From Eupeodes corollae (taxonomy: Eukaryota > Arthropoda > Insecta > Diptera > Syrphidae), in NCBI RefSeq assembly GCF_945859685.1, contig NC_079149.1, positions 63,816,991 through 63,880,990 of the forward strand: a stretch of 64,000 nt of DNA, in the 5' to 3' direction. The notes under the pieces are model-generated. The model saw only the letters and a list, made by a program, of their open reading frames with translations. It was not told where the DNA came from and did not search any database. A program made the position numbers and the translations under genes. Position 1 is the first letter of the stretch; each line of letters opens with the position of its first letter. Shown here piece after piece: positions 12,540 to 24,864 of this stretch.

Positions 12540-13985
12540 GTGTGAAATTTAAACAATTTCTTAGGACTTAAATAATAAAACAATCTATTAAAATTTTTGT
12601 GTATCACTTTAAATACTTTACATCTTTATATGTATAATAGCTGACCAATGGTGGATCCAGAGGGGGGGTCGTAGGGGTCATGACCCCACGGGAGATGAGT
12701 TGTTTGTTCTTTCGTAAGAATTCCGTTCAATTCAAAACTAATCGTATTGTGTTAATGGATGTGACCCCCGTTATGTTTTGAATTATTTTTTTTTTATGAA
12801 AACGAAATTTGTATTTTACTTTCTTAAACTTTGTTGCTAAAATTACTACTTTTAGGGGAAGACAGAACCAATAACATTATATTATATATCGGATATTCAG
12901 TCCTATTCCAAAAACATAGCACAAGTTCATCAACTTTTGACCAATGGACGATAATGGGGGCCATATGAACCATAAAGCTTATAGAGTTAATTTGTATAAA
13001 TACAGATTTCACCTAAAAATTTGTTAGTAATTTAACGACATTCACCATAATATTAAATAGATTTAAACACGAATTTCAATAATACAAATTTCCCAAAAAA
13101 GCAAAAGTGACACTTTTGTTAAATTAATGGCTAAGTGAAAAAAATAAACGTTTCATATCTATTGATATAAAAGCTTTGAATGACTTGAGATTTGAAGTGA
13201 AAAGAGATTCCGTAATATGTGAGTGCTACACAAACGATTCTTCCCAACTTATTTATTTACCTAACTTAATTTGTTTTGTTTTGTTGACGATTTTAAATGC
13301 GAATAAGCAGATTGATAACGATATTAATAAGGGACACCCAAAAATTGAGTTCGAAAAAACTACTTTAAAAAAAAACGAAATTTCTACATATCAGATCCTC
13401 TTTCATTTTCTGGATTTTTCTAGCATTCTTCTAGCATTAATAGAAATGGAAACAAGAAAAGTATATTTCATTTTCATTTTCAAAACAATTTCTTACATTC
13501 TTACATTCCATTAAAAATTTCATATTTAGAAAACTGTTGGAATCTTCGAATGCTTTCATATGTAGGTAGTCATCCAAATTAAATAGTTACACTATACCTT
13601 GCTGGACAACAGTGTTCTTAAATAATTTGATTACTAAAGTTGTTTAGCAATTGAAATGTGTAAATATAAGGTTGCCTTATTAACCTTATATTTACACATT
13701 ACATTACACATTACGTTATTTCAATTTTGTTAGCCTCCTTCACAAAACATTAAAGAACATTTGATAAAAAGTCTCGATCCGCTTTTGTTGCTGACCCGAC
13801 AAACTTTGCTCTGTCATACAAATAATTTTTAGAGAATATGTTGATAGAAATAAATAATTTATTTTAAGAGTGTAAGGATGGGGTGTATAAGTGGAATAGA
13901 GCACTGCAAACGGTGACAAAATATTAAAATAACAAATTACCAAACAATTTGTTTTAATTTATGAAAATTAATTCTTTAAAATTAT
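12540..13985. other. intergenic spacer with G/C-tract relic
   Basis: AT-rich spacer. At 12640-12770 a short stretch with runs of G and C (GAGGGGGGGTCGTAGGGGTCATGACCCC, then GTGACCCCCG) stands out and resembles the ends of some DNA transposons, but no matching partner end was found. A perfect hairpin at 13655-13700 is listed separately. No coding sequence was recognised. Confidence 0.35.
13655..13700. repeat. perfect 19-bp inverted repeat (hairpin)
   Basis: The arm AATGTGTAAATATAAGGTT (13655-13673) is repeated as its exact reverse complement at 13682-13700 with an 8-nt loop. It lies about 300 bp from the Helitron helicase relic, on that relic's 3' side. Confidence 0.9.
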
Positions 13986-13989
13986 TTAC

Positions 13990-14420
13990 CACCAATTATG
14001 ACCATACTACAAAAACAATATCAATCCCTTAATGCAGCAGAGTGTTCAATATTTTTAGTGATTTCAATACTAACAAAATGGATAGTTTGTCCACTCGACA
14101 GGACGCCACGTATTATTGTCCGTGTGAAAAACATGAAGTGCTCAAATCTAAGTCGCAGACGGACATAGTTTGGCATTGAGATTTATTGATAGTCATTGCA
14201 AATGTCAATCTAATTGGAAATGGAAGGCGTTTGAATTGAATTTACACATCTGTGGGTATAATAATTATCTGCGGTAATAATATAATTTCAACTAGGAATT
14301 TGCCATTAAGAATAATGGCTTCGATAACTTAGTTTCGGTAGCATCACAAACTGTATCAATAGATTTGTATGACACCAAGTCTCCTGGTAACAAATGTTGT
14401 TGAATTTAGCAGACTTGTTA
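13990..14420 (-). mobile_element. Helitron RepHel helicase C-terminal relic
   Basis: Minus-strand translation between about 14280 and 14080 gives FPIRLTFAMTINKSQCQTM followed by DLDLSTSCFSHGQ and YVACSRVDK. This is the conserved end of the Pif1-type helicase of Helitrons (family pattern FAMTINKSQGQT ... FSHGQLYVACSRV). There is a stop within the last motif and the flanking frame is broken, so this is a fragment. No Rep domain and no certain 3' hairpin-CTRR end were identified. Confidence 0.75.
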
Positions 14421-14639
14421 AAGAAAAAAAAACCATTTAATTTTCAATTTGTTTTCTTATTATTTATTTTATTACATTACATATACATAGCACTATGTTA
14501 TCATAGTGCTTCATCAAATATATTTAACATCTGTAAGAAGAAAACAGTATGGAATGTAGAAACATCAATTTTGCGCCTGTACATGAATTTAGCACATTCA
14601 ACAGTTTCTTGGTAAAATTTTACTTACCGTTATCAATTC

Positions 14640-17600
14640 TAAGTTTTTCTTAGTATTTGGTAGGGAACCCTTTGTTTTGCAGTACAGAAGCAATTCTTCT
14701 TGGGAAACTTTCAACCAAAGCCTTACATCGTGACTTTAGAATTGCATACCCAGCATTTTCAATCTCATGCCACAATTGTGATATGATGTGCTGTTCAACA
14801 TCATTCCACAAATTCTCGATCGGGTTAAGATCGGGTGATTGTGCTGGCAACTTAAAACGTCGATTTTATTCACCTCTAAGGCACACTTCACTAACTTTGA
14901 AGTGTGCTTAGGGTCGTTGTCGTGCATGAAGCGCCATAATAACTTAAAATTGGTCACATATGACCCAACAGGGTATCTCTGTACATGTTCTGGTCCATTT
15001 TAGTGCCAATTTTTACGATGGGGCCAACGCGCGCCGCGCCGCCGTGCGACGAAAAAGCAGCCCAGACCATAACGTTGCCTCCACCGTGTTTCACCGTTTA
15101 AATGGTGTGTCTTGGATCATATTCCCTGTTTTTTTTAGACGCCATACATACTTTTTCCCATCCGATCCGAACCGGCAGAATTTGGAATCATAGCTCCAGA
15201 ACACGGTTTGCCTAGGTGAGCTTTTTGCCTGGCAAAAATACTCGTTTCAAACCCTCCCAGTGGGTGCCGGGCGGTAATGATCACCACAGGTCAGGTTGAA
15301 TTGCTGAAGTTTCCTACTCCTTAATAGTAGCAAGCTTTAGCAATGCAATTTGACCATAGATACGGGGTCCCTAATTTCAGTGGTGGTGTGAGCGTGTTAC
15401 ATAATCCGTGCCGAAGAATGAAAGGCTGGGGGCAAACCAGTCGCTAACGAGCTCATTCGGATGCCTTGGCAGGGTCCGCCTTATTTTCTACCTTTCCCCG
15501 GTATAATGGACGAAATAGACAAGACGAACGTAGAACCCTCCACAGACTTGGAGGATGAATTCTTGGCCTCCAGCCAGGAGACCTTGAAGGGGAGCTCATT
15601 TAGCGTTGGTAGTTCCAGCACTTGTGAGCAACCCAAAACCACAGAAAGTATAGGCAGTGCTATTCATAGCACTCCTATAGACTTACCGAATCTCAATGAA
15701 TCGATAGGAGACCTTGAATCAAAGGTGAAAACCTTTGGAACTTCTATAAGTAAAGCTTTTAGAATCTCTTGACCAGTTAAATATAGCCGTAAAACCCTTC
15801 CTTCTTGGTGGAATGAAGAACTGTCCAGTCTTAGGAAAATGACGAGGACAATTTTCAATATCTGCCACAAGCATAAGTTACCAACCGTATAAAGACTCTC
15901 TTAAAATACTGTCAATCAATCGAAGACATAAAGGACTCCACAAGACTCAGCAAAGTTTTATCGAAGGAACACTGTAATCCTTCGTTTCTAAAAAAGCCTG
16001 ATGGAACTTGGACAGCCTCTCCAGCCGAATCTCTTAAGCTACTGATGAAGACGCACTTTTTTTTTTTTGCGAGAGTGATAACCCCCAATCGCTTGAAACC
16101 ACAGAGCTAAACGTAGCTCATATAGAGCGATTGAATTCCGTTATAACCAGAGAAAATATTTTGTGGGCCATCAATACTTTTTCCCCATAAAAATCCCCAG
16201 GCATGGATGGTATACTGCCAGTTATGCTTCAAAATCAAAAGTTGCATGATGTGGCAGCTCCATGGCGCATTCTTGATTACCAAATTAGAGAAATCCTAGT
16301 TGGACAACCTCACGAAAGCTCTCAGCATGCTTATCTTAAGGGCAAATCTACGGAGACTGCCCTCCATGAGGTAGTGCGTACTGTAGAACAAACAATCCAT
16401 TATAAAGAATTTACTCTTGCCACCTTCCTTGACATAGAAGGTGCTCGTTAAGTTCGGTGTAGAAGACTTCATTCGAGAATGTATTATTTCCATGCTCAGT
16501 GGTAGGAAGATTCGAGCCTCTCTAGGCAATACAATCGCAACAAAACATATGAGTAGGGGAACACCCCAGGGTGGTGTTCTTTCGCCTCTTCTATGGCTTC
16601 TGGTCATGGATACAATTCTCGTTAAATTAGAGAGATATGGAGTGAAGGCGGTAGCCTACGCGGATGATTTGGTGCTATTGGTGTCAGGAAAGTACACCTC
16701 TGTGATTAGTGAAATCACGGAGTCAGCTTTGAAAAAAGTTAGCAACTGGGCCACTTGTTGTGGACTAGGGGTTAACCAAAGTAAAACTGAACTGTTGCTC
16801 TTTACCACCAAAACTAAAGTACCGCCCTTCACGCTACCTCGACTCAATGGTCAAATCCTATCATTGTCTTCCAGTGCAAAATTTTTGGGAGTTATACTCG
16901 ACCCTAAACTAAACTGGAAACTAAATATTGAAGTACGGGTTAAGAAGGCCTGTGTTGCCTTCTAGTCCTGCAGCAAAACTTTTGGCAAAAAGTGAGGAGT
17001 TCAGTCGAAGATGATTTTATGGACGTACACAGCCGTATTACGCCCTATCTTAACATATGGTTCGATTGTGTGGTGGCCTGCTCTTAGCAAAGCCTATAAC
17101 ATTAATAAGTTAAAGAAGGTTCAGAGAACAGCTTGCGTGGGCACCACAGGGGCCATGCGTACTTGCTAAACGGGCCCTTAAATGTTATTTTGGATCTTCT
17201 ACCAATCGACCTTTTTATTAAATACATAGTTTCCTGCAGCGCTATTAGGCTGAAGGAATCAAATAGCTGGTTGTCAAAACCTTATGCTCACAGCAACACT
17301 ACGAAATTAATTCCCTCAGATATTATCTCGGTAGACACTGACTACTGCACTCCTACTTTGAACGTTAGTAAGGGTTTCAAGGTTATTTTCCCATCGAGAG
17401 AAGATTGCGAGGATGACATCGTGTCGATAGGTTTCGACACAACCATCTTTACCGACGGCTCAAGATGGAGTGCGAAGTTGGTTCTGGGATCTTTTCTGAG
17501 TCCCTAAATGTAGCCAAATCCTTTAAGCTTCCTGACTTTGCTAGCGTTTTTTAGGCTGAACTGCTGGCAATAAGGGAGGCATGTAAGATATTTAAACAAA

Positions 17601-18720
17601 ACCCAAACCAAAACCGAAATGTGGCTATCTTTACAGACAGTCAGGCAGCTGTCAAAGCCATTAACTCGGCCATTTCCTTTTCTAAATTGGTCCAGCAATG
17701 TCGCGATTAGCTTGCGAATCTGATCTTGGTTCCGGGCCATAGTGGTATCGTGGGAAATGAACGGGCTGACGAGCTAGCCTGACAAGGATCGGCCCTTCAT
17801 AGCTCACTTGCGGAAATGATTAACATTCCTCTTGGTGCTATGAAGAGTAAAATCTTTTCTATCTACCAAACTGAATCTAACCGAAGGTGGAGCAATTTAC
17901 CCAACTGCATTATATCTAGGAAGATATGGCCCCCCTATAACAAAACCCGTACAAACTATCTTCTATGCAGGCCAAGGCAAGAAATAGCCAGGATTGTTGC
18001 GGTTTGTTCCGGACATTGGCCTATAGGAGTTCATGCAGAGAAGTTGGGTATCTTTCACAACACCTTTTGCCGTAGTTGTAGTGACCAAACTTGATGAGCT
18101 ATCTGAGACAAAGATAAGAGACCTATTCTTTTTTCTTAATGCGACAAAATGGCTCTAACATAATCGCTATGAAGCTTCTCTATCAATCTATCCCTTTCAA
18201 TCAAAGGTCAAACGAGTTTTTGGTATCAAAACGGCGCACTACAGCGCTAATTGGATCTCAGGCTAGGTTGCCTTGAGATCGCGTTTCTACCTACCTACCT
18301 AGGTGAGCTTTGACAAACTGTAACCTAAATTTCAGATTTTTTTTATACAAGCGGTTTTCTCTGGGCAAAGCACCCACGTAGATTGTTTTCATTTTACTGG
18401 CGTCTTATGGTCCATTAGGGAACATTTACTCCATAGTCCGTTAAAAGTTCGCTTCGAATGGCACTGGAGGTGATCCTTGGTCGATAACCAATAAATAATT
18501 CTATCTTCATTTTTAGTTGTCTTTTGGCCCGGGGGTTTTGTTTAACGTTTTCAATCACTCCAAACTTTTTGAAATGAGGAAGGGGATTATAAACCAGCTT
18601 CCTGGAGCATTCTAACAACTTAAAAGTGTCTATTAACGTCCGCCCTTTTGACTTCATTTTCAAGATCAGACTTCTTTTTTCCTTTGAGCACCATTTTCCT
18701 TTTGCCATGACTTATTAATT
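14640..18720 (-). mobile_element. Tc1-like transposon, split by a LINE insertion
   Basis: The transposase starts at 18708 (MAKGKWCSKEKRSLILKMKSKG, a helix-turn-helix region) and runs to about 18300. It resumes at about 15210 and ends near 14650 with PAQSPDLNPIENLW and a C-terminal GFPTKY stop. This is the DD34E Tc1 pattern (HDNDPKHTS, then PDLNPIENLW). Stops and shifts occur throughout. The middle is occupied by a LOA-like LINE (15225-18297) flanked by CCTAGGTGAGCTTT on both sides. Confidence 0.85.
15225..18297 (+). mobile_element. LOA/R1-like LINE with RNase H, copy 1 (inside Tc1 element)
   Basis: It begins with a GC-richer 5' UTR (15240-15460), then a possible ORF1 piece at 15461-15772. 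Reverse transcriptase is at about 16200-16965 (RGTPQGGVLSPLLW, AYADDLVLLVSG), an RNase H domain at about 17430-17800 (FTDGSRW, VPGHSGIVGNERADEL), and a C-terminal Cys-rich tail to about 18110. Internal deletions and many stops disable it. The 3' end is a short hairpin (GATCTCAGGC ... GCCTTGAGATC) followed by CTAC repeats. TSD CCTAGGTGAGCTTT is at 15211-15224 and 18298-18311. It is nearly identical over its shared part to 54793-56819. Confidence 0.88.
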
Positions 18721-21120
18721 AATTTTTTATTAATGCAATTAAACTATAGCATTTAGGAATATAAAAAATTGATGAATTTGTGTGCAAAATTTCGTTGAAT
18801 TTGTTTAAGTCGTTTCGGAAGAGTATGGAAATTAACACTGTGACAGAAGAATTTTATATACGAGCTACACAAAATTATATTACATTTTTGTTTTTAGATT
18901 AGCTGTGTGATATTTGAATATCATATAAATTTCAAATATTTCTTTGGCATATCATTGAACACTTAAAAACAATTTTTTTTAATATAATTTATCCTCAAAG
19001 TCCCATGGAATAAAATGTAGCTGACACATTTTAAAAATGCAATGTAATAGGTTTATGTACTTGTATGACTAAAGAAGGCTTAAAACTCAATGACAATTGT
19101 TTTCTTTTTTTTGAAAAAAAGGTTGTCTGAACTAATTTATCCAAACAAAAAAAGAGAAAGCAAAAGCTCTATATTATTTCACAACTTAATACACTCATTA
19201 ATAAGACCATTCAAATACCAAATTGTTTATACTGACTATACAAATTTAATACTAATATACTACTGTTTTACTATAATGTACATGTGTCAAAATGTAGACT
19301 TGTAGCTCTTGAGACCTTTTATGTCTAATGAAAGGTTTTGGCACATGCAAAGATATATTATTCAGAATGGTATTAATATAGATAACAAAATCAATCTTAA
19401 GATACGAGTTATTGATAAACCATATTTATTTACAAAATAGTTCGATGCCTTTGCCAATACATTCAGTTTGATTTCTTCCTGGTTCGCGTTAACATCGGAA
19501 AAATAAATTAACATTTATTTAAACGAATGGGTGCAACTGACAATAAAAAGGACGATTTGTCCTTTTATAATACGAATATCATCCTAGAAGATTCTATTCA
19601 AAATGGAACTTCTAAAGAGAAAAATAAATCCTTCTTGTAAGTTTTTGAATAATATCAATCAACATAAACATTTACTTGCCTCAAGAAGCCTTAAGTAGTG
19701 GCTTGAATTCGGAAATTTAAAATTGTGTATTTTAAATAAGTGGAATTATAAGAATTTGTTATATAAGGCAGAAAATCTACCATCCAAAACTAACACCAAC
19801 CACTCAAGAGTGTTTTAAACAGTATTTGTATTTCGCTAAACCATTTGTTTGAAAGTATTAAACCTTTTCGGTTTGAGGTTTTATATTTTGTAAATATACA
19901 GTGATAAGCGTGAAAAAAAGATATTATGGTCCACAGTGCATAAGTGAAGTGTCTCATGAAATATGTTGAAAGTAGTTGAATGATAATTTCAGAAAATGGA
20001 AAGAAAAAGCTAGAGCATTATTCATAGAAATTAAATAACATACTTAACATAATCATTTTTCACATTTCGAAAATGTTAAATGAAATTTATTGGGTAAACT
20101 CAGTCAATTAACCAGGTTAACTTCTTTAGAAAAAAATCAAAGAATTTAATTCGCCGTTAGGAAATACAAGGTTTTCCTGTAATAAATATTTACAAAACTT
20201 ACTCCTAAATCATTTCCTCTGCAAGGAAATTTGAGTTTTTGTATAAATCTGCGTTGAAAATATTTATGTTTGAAAAATTAATTGTTTTAAGATCTTGAAA
20301 TTGAGAGCTAATACAATGTTGAAACCATGAAAGAACACACAATGTGCTAAAAAAAAGGACGTCTTCAAGATCATAACCCCCAAATAATCAAAAAACTGTT
20401 TGTTATTCTTGAATTATGTACGCTGTATACATTCCATTGGGTTTTCCACTGTGGTACAATGTAATAAACCTCAAAAAGGGGGTAAAAGCATTAATATGAT
20501 TAGAAGAATAAAGTTGTTAATGAATTCTTTAATCGATTATCACGTACTACGTACATACGATTATAATCTTATTATTATTTTTTTTAATAATATGTAATAA
20601 TTATAAAATTGAAACTCATTTTAGAATATATTATACAATGGATATAAGATAATTTTCGTTACCCATTTTCGAAAAAAACAGTCTATTGGCCGCAAAGTAA
20701 TAATTAAAAATATATGATTGATTTATTGCGGCCTTATCAGCTGAGGGTATAAAGCTCTGACTTGCATATTCGTAGTAAAGTAAATACCTTACGCTATCAG
20801 GGACTTATCTTTAAGGCTTTTGCATTAACTATCATTTATCATTATGATTTTGACTAGGTTCATTGAAATTATGTGTCAATCGAAACAGCAATATTAAAAT
20901 GCGAAGGACTCTTAAATTAAAAAAAAAATAATGCGAAGTAATTTTTGTTTGTAATTTATTCTATAAAAACTGAACTTTTATTAAGAACTTTCTGATGCTT
21001 TTTGGTGTTATTTTTTCGATTTGTTTATTTTCATATTTTTATATTGTCTTCTGTAAGTTTTTATAGTTGATCAGGAACTTATTTGGTCGAAAGTTCAATT
21101 ACTACATTAAATTATATTCA
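18721..21120. other. AT-rich intergenic sequence
   Basis: About 2.4 kb of very AT-rich sequence. Short open frames on both strands show no domain and no splice-joined pattern, and no repeat ends were recognised. Confidence 0.4.
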
Positions 21121-21124
21121 TCTT

Positions 21125-21330
21125 CTGATCGGTCCGGTTTTGGCCTCATTCAACAATCTCTCCAATGCTTCGGGCGTCCTGGTCTACGCCATTACTTCAA
21201 AATAAGCTTAGTTTGCAACGCTGACTTTAAAATGTAGTACAAAGGATTTTCCAAACTGGTTTCTCTTCACTCATATGAGCGAAGTGTGCAGCCAACCGGA
21301 CTCTGACGTGCTAAATTTTTGTCACGTTTC
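21125..21330 (-). mobile_element. LINE 3'-end relic
   Basis: Minus-strand frames give RLAAHFAHMSEEKPVWKILCTTF, and after frameshifts GRPK and NEAKTGPIRR. This is the pattern of a reverse transcriptase C-terminus of a non-LTR element (RLGHVxRM...KPVWK...GRPK...W...LLNEAK). It is short and heavily decayed. Confidence 0.5.
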
Positions 21331-21349
21331 AATCGTCATTCCTCACTCA

Positions 21350-21926
21350 AAACAATATGTTGCAAGACCCGGAAATGATTCTTGAATCCTTGCACTAGAA
21401 TCATTGTAATCATTCGTGGAATCAAAACGAAATGATTTTGAAAAATAAGAGGAAGCAGCCAAATAAATATCCCATACTGATGAATATGTACAATCAAGCA
21501 CCCGCACCAGAACGAGAAATGTCAGGTTGAATCCGCTCAATCACGGGAAAGCACAAGACGCAAATCTGTCACCCAAGGAAAAATACAACGTGTCCGCTTT
21601 CATCCCATCAGTGATTGACCACGACCAGCTATTCGTTTCTCTTACTGAAAGATTGCATGCCTATGAAACTGTACGTTTGAGAAAAAAGCTCGAAATGTTC
21701 CGTTCGTTAACCCTAAAATTAAATTTTAGATAATTCTTTTTTCCTTTTATATTTATATGTGTTTGTTCAATACTAATGGAATCTACTTGGTTTCACAATA
21801 AATTATTTATTGAAAAACTCGAGGGACAAAAAATAGTTTGCTTTATTTTGAAAATAATTTGGGGCGAGGGGGCTCCGCTTCTATACTGCCCCGAGACCTC
21901 TGGACCTCTAAATCCGGTCATGTCGG
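21350..21926 (+). mobile_element. hAT element relic, internally deleted copy
   Basis: It matches the hAT element at 28919-30028 from TATGTTGCAAGACC onward, through the block CATCCCATCAGTGATTGACC and GAAAGATTGCATGCCTATGAA, to the terminal CTCTGGACCTCTAAATCCGG. Relative to that copy, the segment equivalent to about 29500-29900 is missing, with the join near 21678. The terminal motif is mutated and no TSD can be read. Confidence 0.75.
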
Positions 21927-21929
21927 CCG

Positions 21930-22790
21930 CTACTAAAAACCCAAGACATTTGATTGATTGACCAATTGTTCTTCTCGCAGTGGTAACCACCATCTACGCT
22001 GATACACTGATTGCATTTGATGAAATTACTGTTATATGTAAAAGTTAGGTATTATTTATTACTTATAAAATTCTAAAAAATATTATTCATCAAAATGACA
22101 AAAACATTTCTACTAAATGGATTTTATTAAGCTTATTGTTAAAGAAGTTCTTTCGTATCTAATACCACGACATCCTGTTTAAGCTTAGCACGAAAATCAC
22201 TTTTTAAAAGTTGAAATCGATGGACAATTTGTTTTGTTTTATACACTTTGAGATGATTAAACTAAACTACCAATCAAAAAAAAAACATTTTACTAAGTTA
22301 AATAAACGAAGTAGAAGTTAAAAGAAAAATCGTTTTTGTCATAATACTTTCTTGTACCAATGATATAAATTCGGTGATCATGATCAAAACAATGCTCTTG
22401 AAATGAGCTTTTCAACGGTATATCTTTATTTTCATATTCATTCATTAAATTCAATAAATCAGATTGAAAAATGTTGAATTTAATAGAACATTGAAAGCGA
22501 ACTATTCTATAACCATAATGTTTTTTTACTATTAGTTATCATTGGTAAAAAAGTTAATTTTTTCTGTGATCTATTCAGTCTAAGTTACTAATACTGTCAT
22601 TTTAATGTCACCATATTACAATTGATTTTTGCTCTAATTGCACTGTTTGTTGACATATACTGCCTACATCCCATGGTTTGCAGATCTGTGTCTATCTAAA
22701 ATAATAATGTCCTAAAGCTAGGCTTTTTAACAATATATGTATATTGCAATTGTGGGCAATAAATAAATAAATTAGGTGCAAAACAGTACC
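21930..22790. other. AT-rich intergenic sequence
   Basis: No gene, repeat end or RNA gene recognised. Confidence 0.4.
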
Positions 22791-22794
22791 CTTG

Positions 22795-22875
22795 AAAAAA
22801 AAAACAGTTGGTCGTACCGGTAGCGATTGAACCCTATACCTCTATTATCGTAGTTCTATGCACTATCACTCCAAG
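22795..22875 (-). repeat. tRNA-like SINE head of a second family (relic)
   Basis: On the minus strand this reads as a tRNA-like promoter: TGATAGTGCATAGAACTAC (A-box position) and GGTTCAATCGC (B box) about 25 nt apart, bordered by an A-run at 22796-22806. It is related in layout but not in sequence body to the main SINE. No TSD was found. Confidence 0.4.
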
Positions 22876-22879
22876 GGCA

Positions 22880-23655
22880 CGGGTTTTCCTCATTCTCCTT
22901 TTGGGTTTCGTTGCCAAAAACTAAAGGAAAACATACTTATAGATGACATTTTCAATAAACTTAAAAAAGAGTATTTCAAGTTGTTTTTCGGTACCCAAAG
23001 CCGAAATGATTTCATGCGCCATATTATAAGCTATGCTGTTCCAAAAAATGATATAAAGGTCTTTTACCTCATGATTCATAAGTTCATTCGACAGTCAGAT
23101 TAAAAAATTGATAACTATTTCTTATTAACACATAATTTGATTCAGGCATTTTTTTAACTCATAAATACCAAAACAAGACGAAGTTGTTCCATTTAACTGG
23201 ATCGATTTTAATGATCCAAAATTAAGATTAGATTTTGCCCACTGGCAAAAATTAAGATTATATTTTGGTCTCTGGTTTTGTGTTGCAGAGGTTTATCATA
23301 AAGAGCTTGTTTACTATCAAGATTAAATACTTGCTGCAGATCTTATGGATAACAAATAAAAACTATCGCTGAAAAAACTTTGATATGAAAGTTTAAGTGT
23401 TTCTTGTATACTTCTATATATTAGTTAATTGAGGTTTAACGATAAATTAAACAAAAAAAAAAAAACAATTTCCGATTGTTTCACTTCTTATTATTTTTCA
23501 ATTATTTAATCTTTAGGTCCCTTACTATTGTTGGGGAAAATCTTAGACTATATACGAAGATCCTACTTATCTTAAAAGCATGTCATAAAATAGTGAACTT
23601 AATATGATGTGATGATCCTCTTTTACTTACTTATTTACAAACAACAAACTTCTCC
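22880..23655. other. unassigned sequence with one short open frame
   Basis: An 81-codon open frame on the plus strand (22858-23103) shows no domain that I recognise, and its first codons overlap the SINE-like head. I do not call it a gene. The rest is AT-rich. Confidence 0.3.
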
Positions 23656-23659
23656 ATCT

Positions 23660-24240
23660 AGCTTAGTCCCTAGTTAGATGTCTCCAGTTTCGTGCTCCAT
23701 GTTGGGTGAGGTCAATTTCCACTGATCTGCGGTCTTCCTCTACTGCGCTGTCCTGTGGGTGTGGATTCGAATATTTTCCGGGCCGGAGAGTTGGTTTCCA
23801 TGCGCTCTACGTGAACCTTAGTCGTTGGACTTTTAATCGTCTGGCTAAGTCTTCGTCGCTGTACAGCCGTATAGCTTGTCGTTCCATCTTCTCCTTCACT
23901 CCCCTGCTATGCCTACGGGACCGTAGATCACACGACCAAGGTGCTTTTATCCGCTTTTGTCATAGTTCATGTTTCTGCATCGTATAGCAGGACGGGGATG
24001 ATGAGAGTCCTATATAAAAGCGACACTTTGGTCTCTCGATAAAGGGCTTTGCTACTCAATTGTTTTCTTGACCCGAAGAAACAGCGCTTAGCAAGAGTTA
24101 TTCTTCGTTTGATCTCAGAGCTGGTGTTGTTTTCTGCATTTACAGCCTAGGTAGACGAAATCCTTGACTACCTCAAAGTTACGTCTGTCCATGGTGACGT
24201 TTTAACCAAGACGTGCGTTGGTGTTGTAGGCCCTTTCTTG
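23660..24240 (-). mobile_element. LINE 3' end, family A, second copy
   Basis: The reverse complement matches 5249-5400 closely (CGAATCCACACCCACAGGAC, then GACCTCACCCAACATGGAGC). It also carries the upstream reverse transcriptase region with the NVT(I/M)D...EVVKDF block (24160-24200). Compared with the first copy it keeps about 300 bp more of the C-terminal domain. Frames are broken. Confidence 0.75.
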
Positions 24241-24432
24241 ACGACCTTCCTTTTTTATATTAATTAAATACTAACGCAGCAGATCTTTGTATGGAAAGTT
24301 AGTCAAGTAAAATCTCCCTAACTATCAAGTCAAATCAACTTATGTCAGAATGACAATCGATCATGTTTTTTAATTAACTGAAAGTTTAACTTTATTCCTC
24401 TAGGATTTATTTATTTTGTAGCACCATTTCTT

Positions 24433-24720
24433 TTAATATTTTATGTAAAAGGGTAATATTTCTTTACAATACGACATGCAAATTTGGATGGACTTGTAGT
24501 TTGCCTGAGGAGTGATTCGTAGACAGTAAGGTTTTTGGTAGTTTGTGTACGATATACTGAAGATAGAAGTTAGGGAAGTAAACTTCTGCGTTTGAAGTTT
24601 ATGACACTCAAAAACTAACCAGTTGAATTGGTCAAATGTACGTTCAAGGAATGCAGTTGACTGCAAATGAAGCCCCCTTTGCCAATTTATTAGCACCAGC
24701 CTAAACTGTAATGTATTTTG
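24433..24720 (-). repeat. dispersed repeat of unknown type, copy 1
   Basis: The block AATGCAGTTGACTGCAAATGAAG (24652-24674) and neighbouring GTTTGCCTGAGGAGTG have diverged, inverted counterparts at about 60020-60250 (CTTCATTTGCAGTCAACTTC and CACTCCTCAGGCAA). The spacing is conserved, so these are two copies of one repeat. No coding capacity was recognised. Confidence 0.55.
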
Positions 24721-24864
24721 TCATTACATCCGATCTTTGTCAGTGATATAGAGTGATCATTCTTAAGAATCTGACCATGGTTTTTGTATTACATGCTAAA
24801 TACTAAATGCATCAAACTGGCAAAATAGAAAAATTATTTTTCTTGTAGTCAATATTATATCCAC

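Noticed and set aside
13176..13514. 112-codon open frame
   Set aside because: AT-rich composition, no domain, no splice context and no start context; likely chance.
22858..23103. 81-codon open frame
   Set aside because: Starts inside a SINE-like sequence and shows no recognisable domain.
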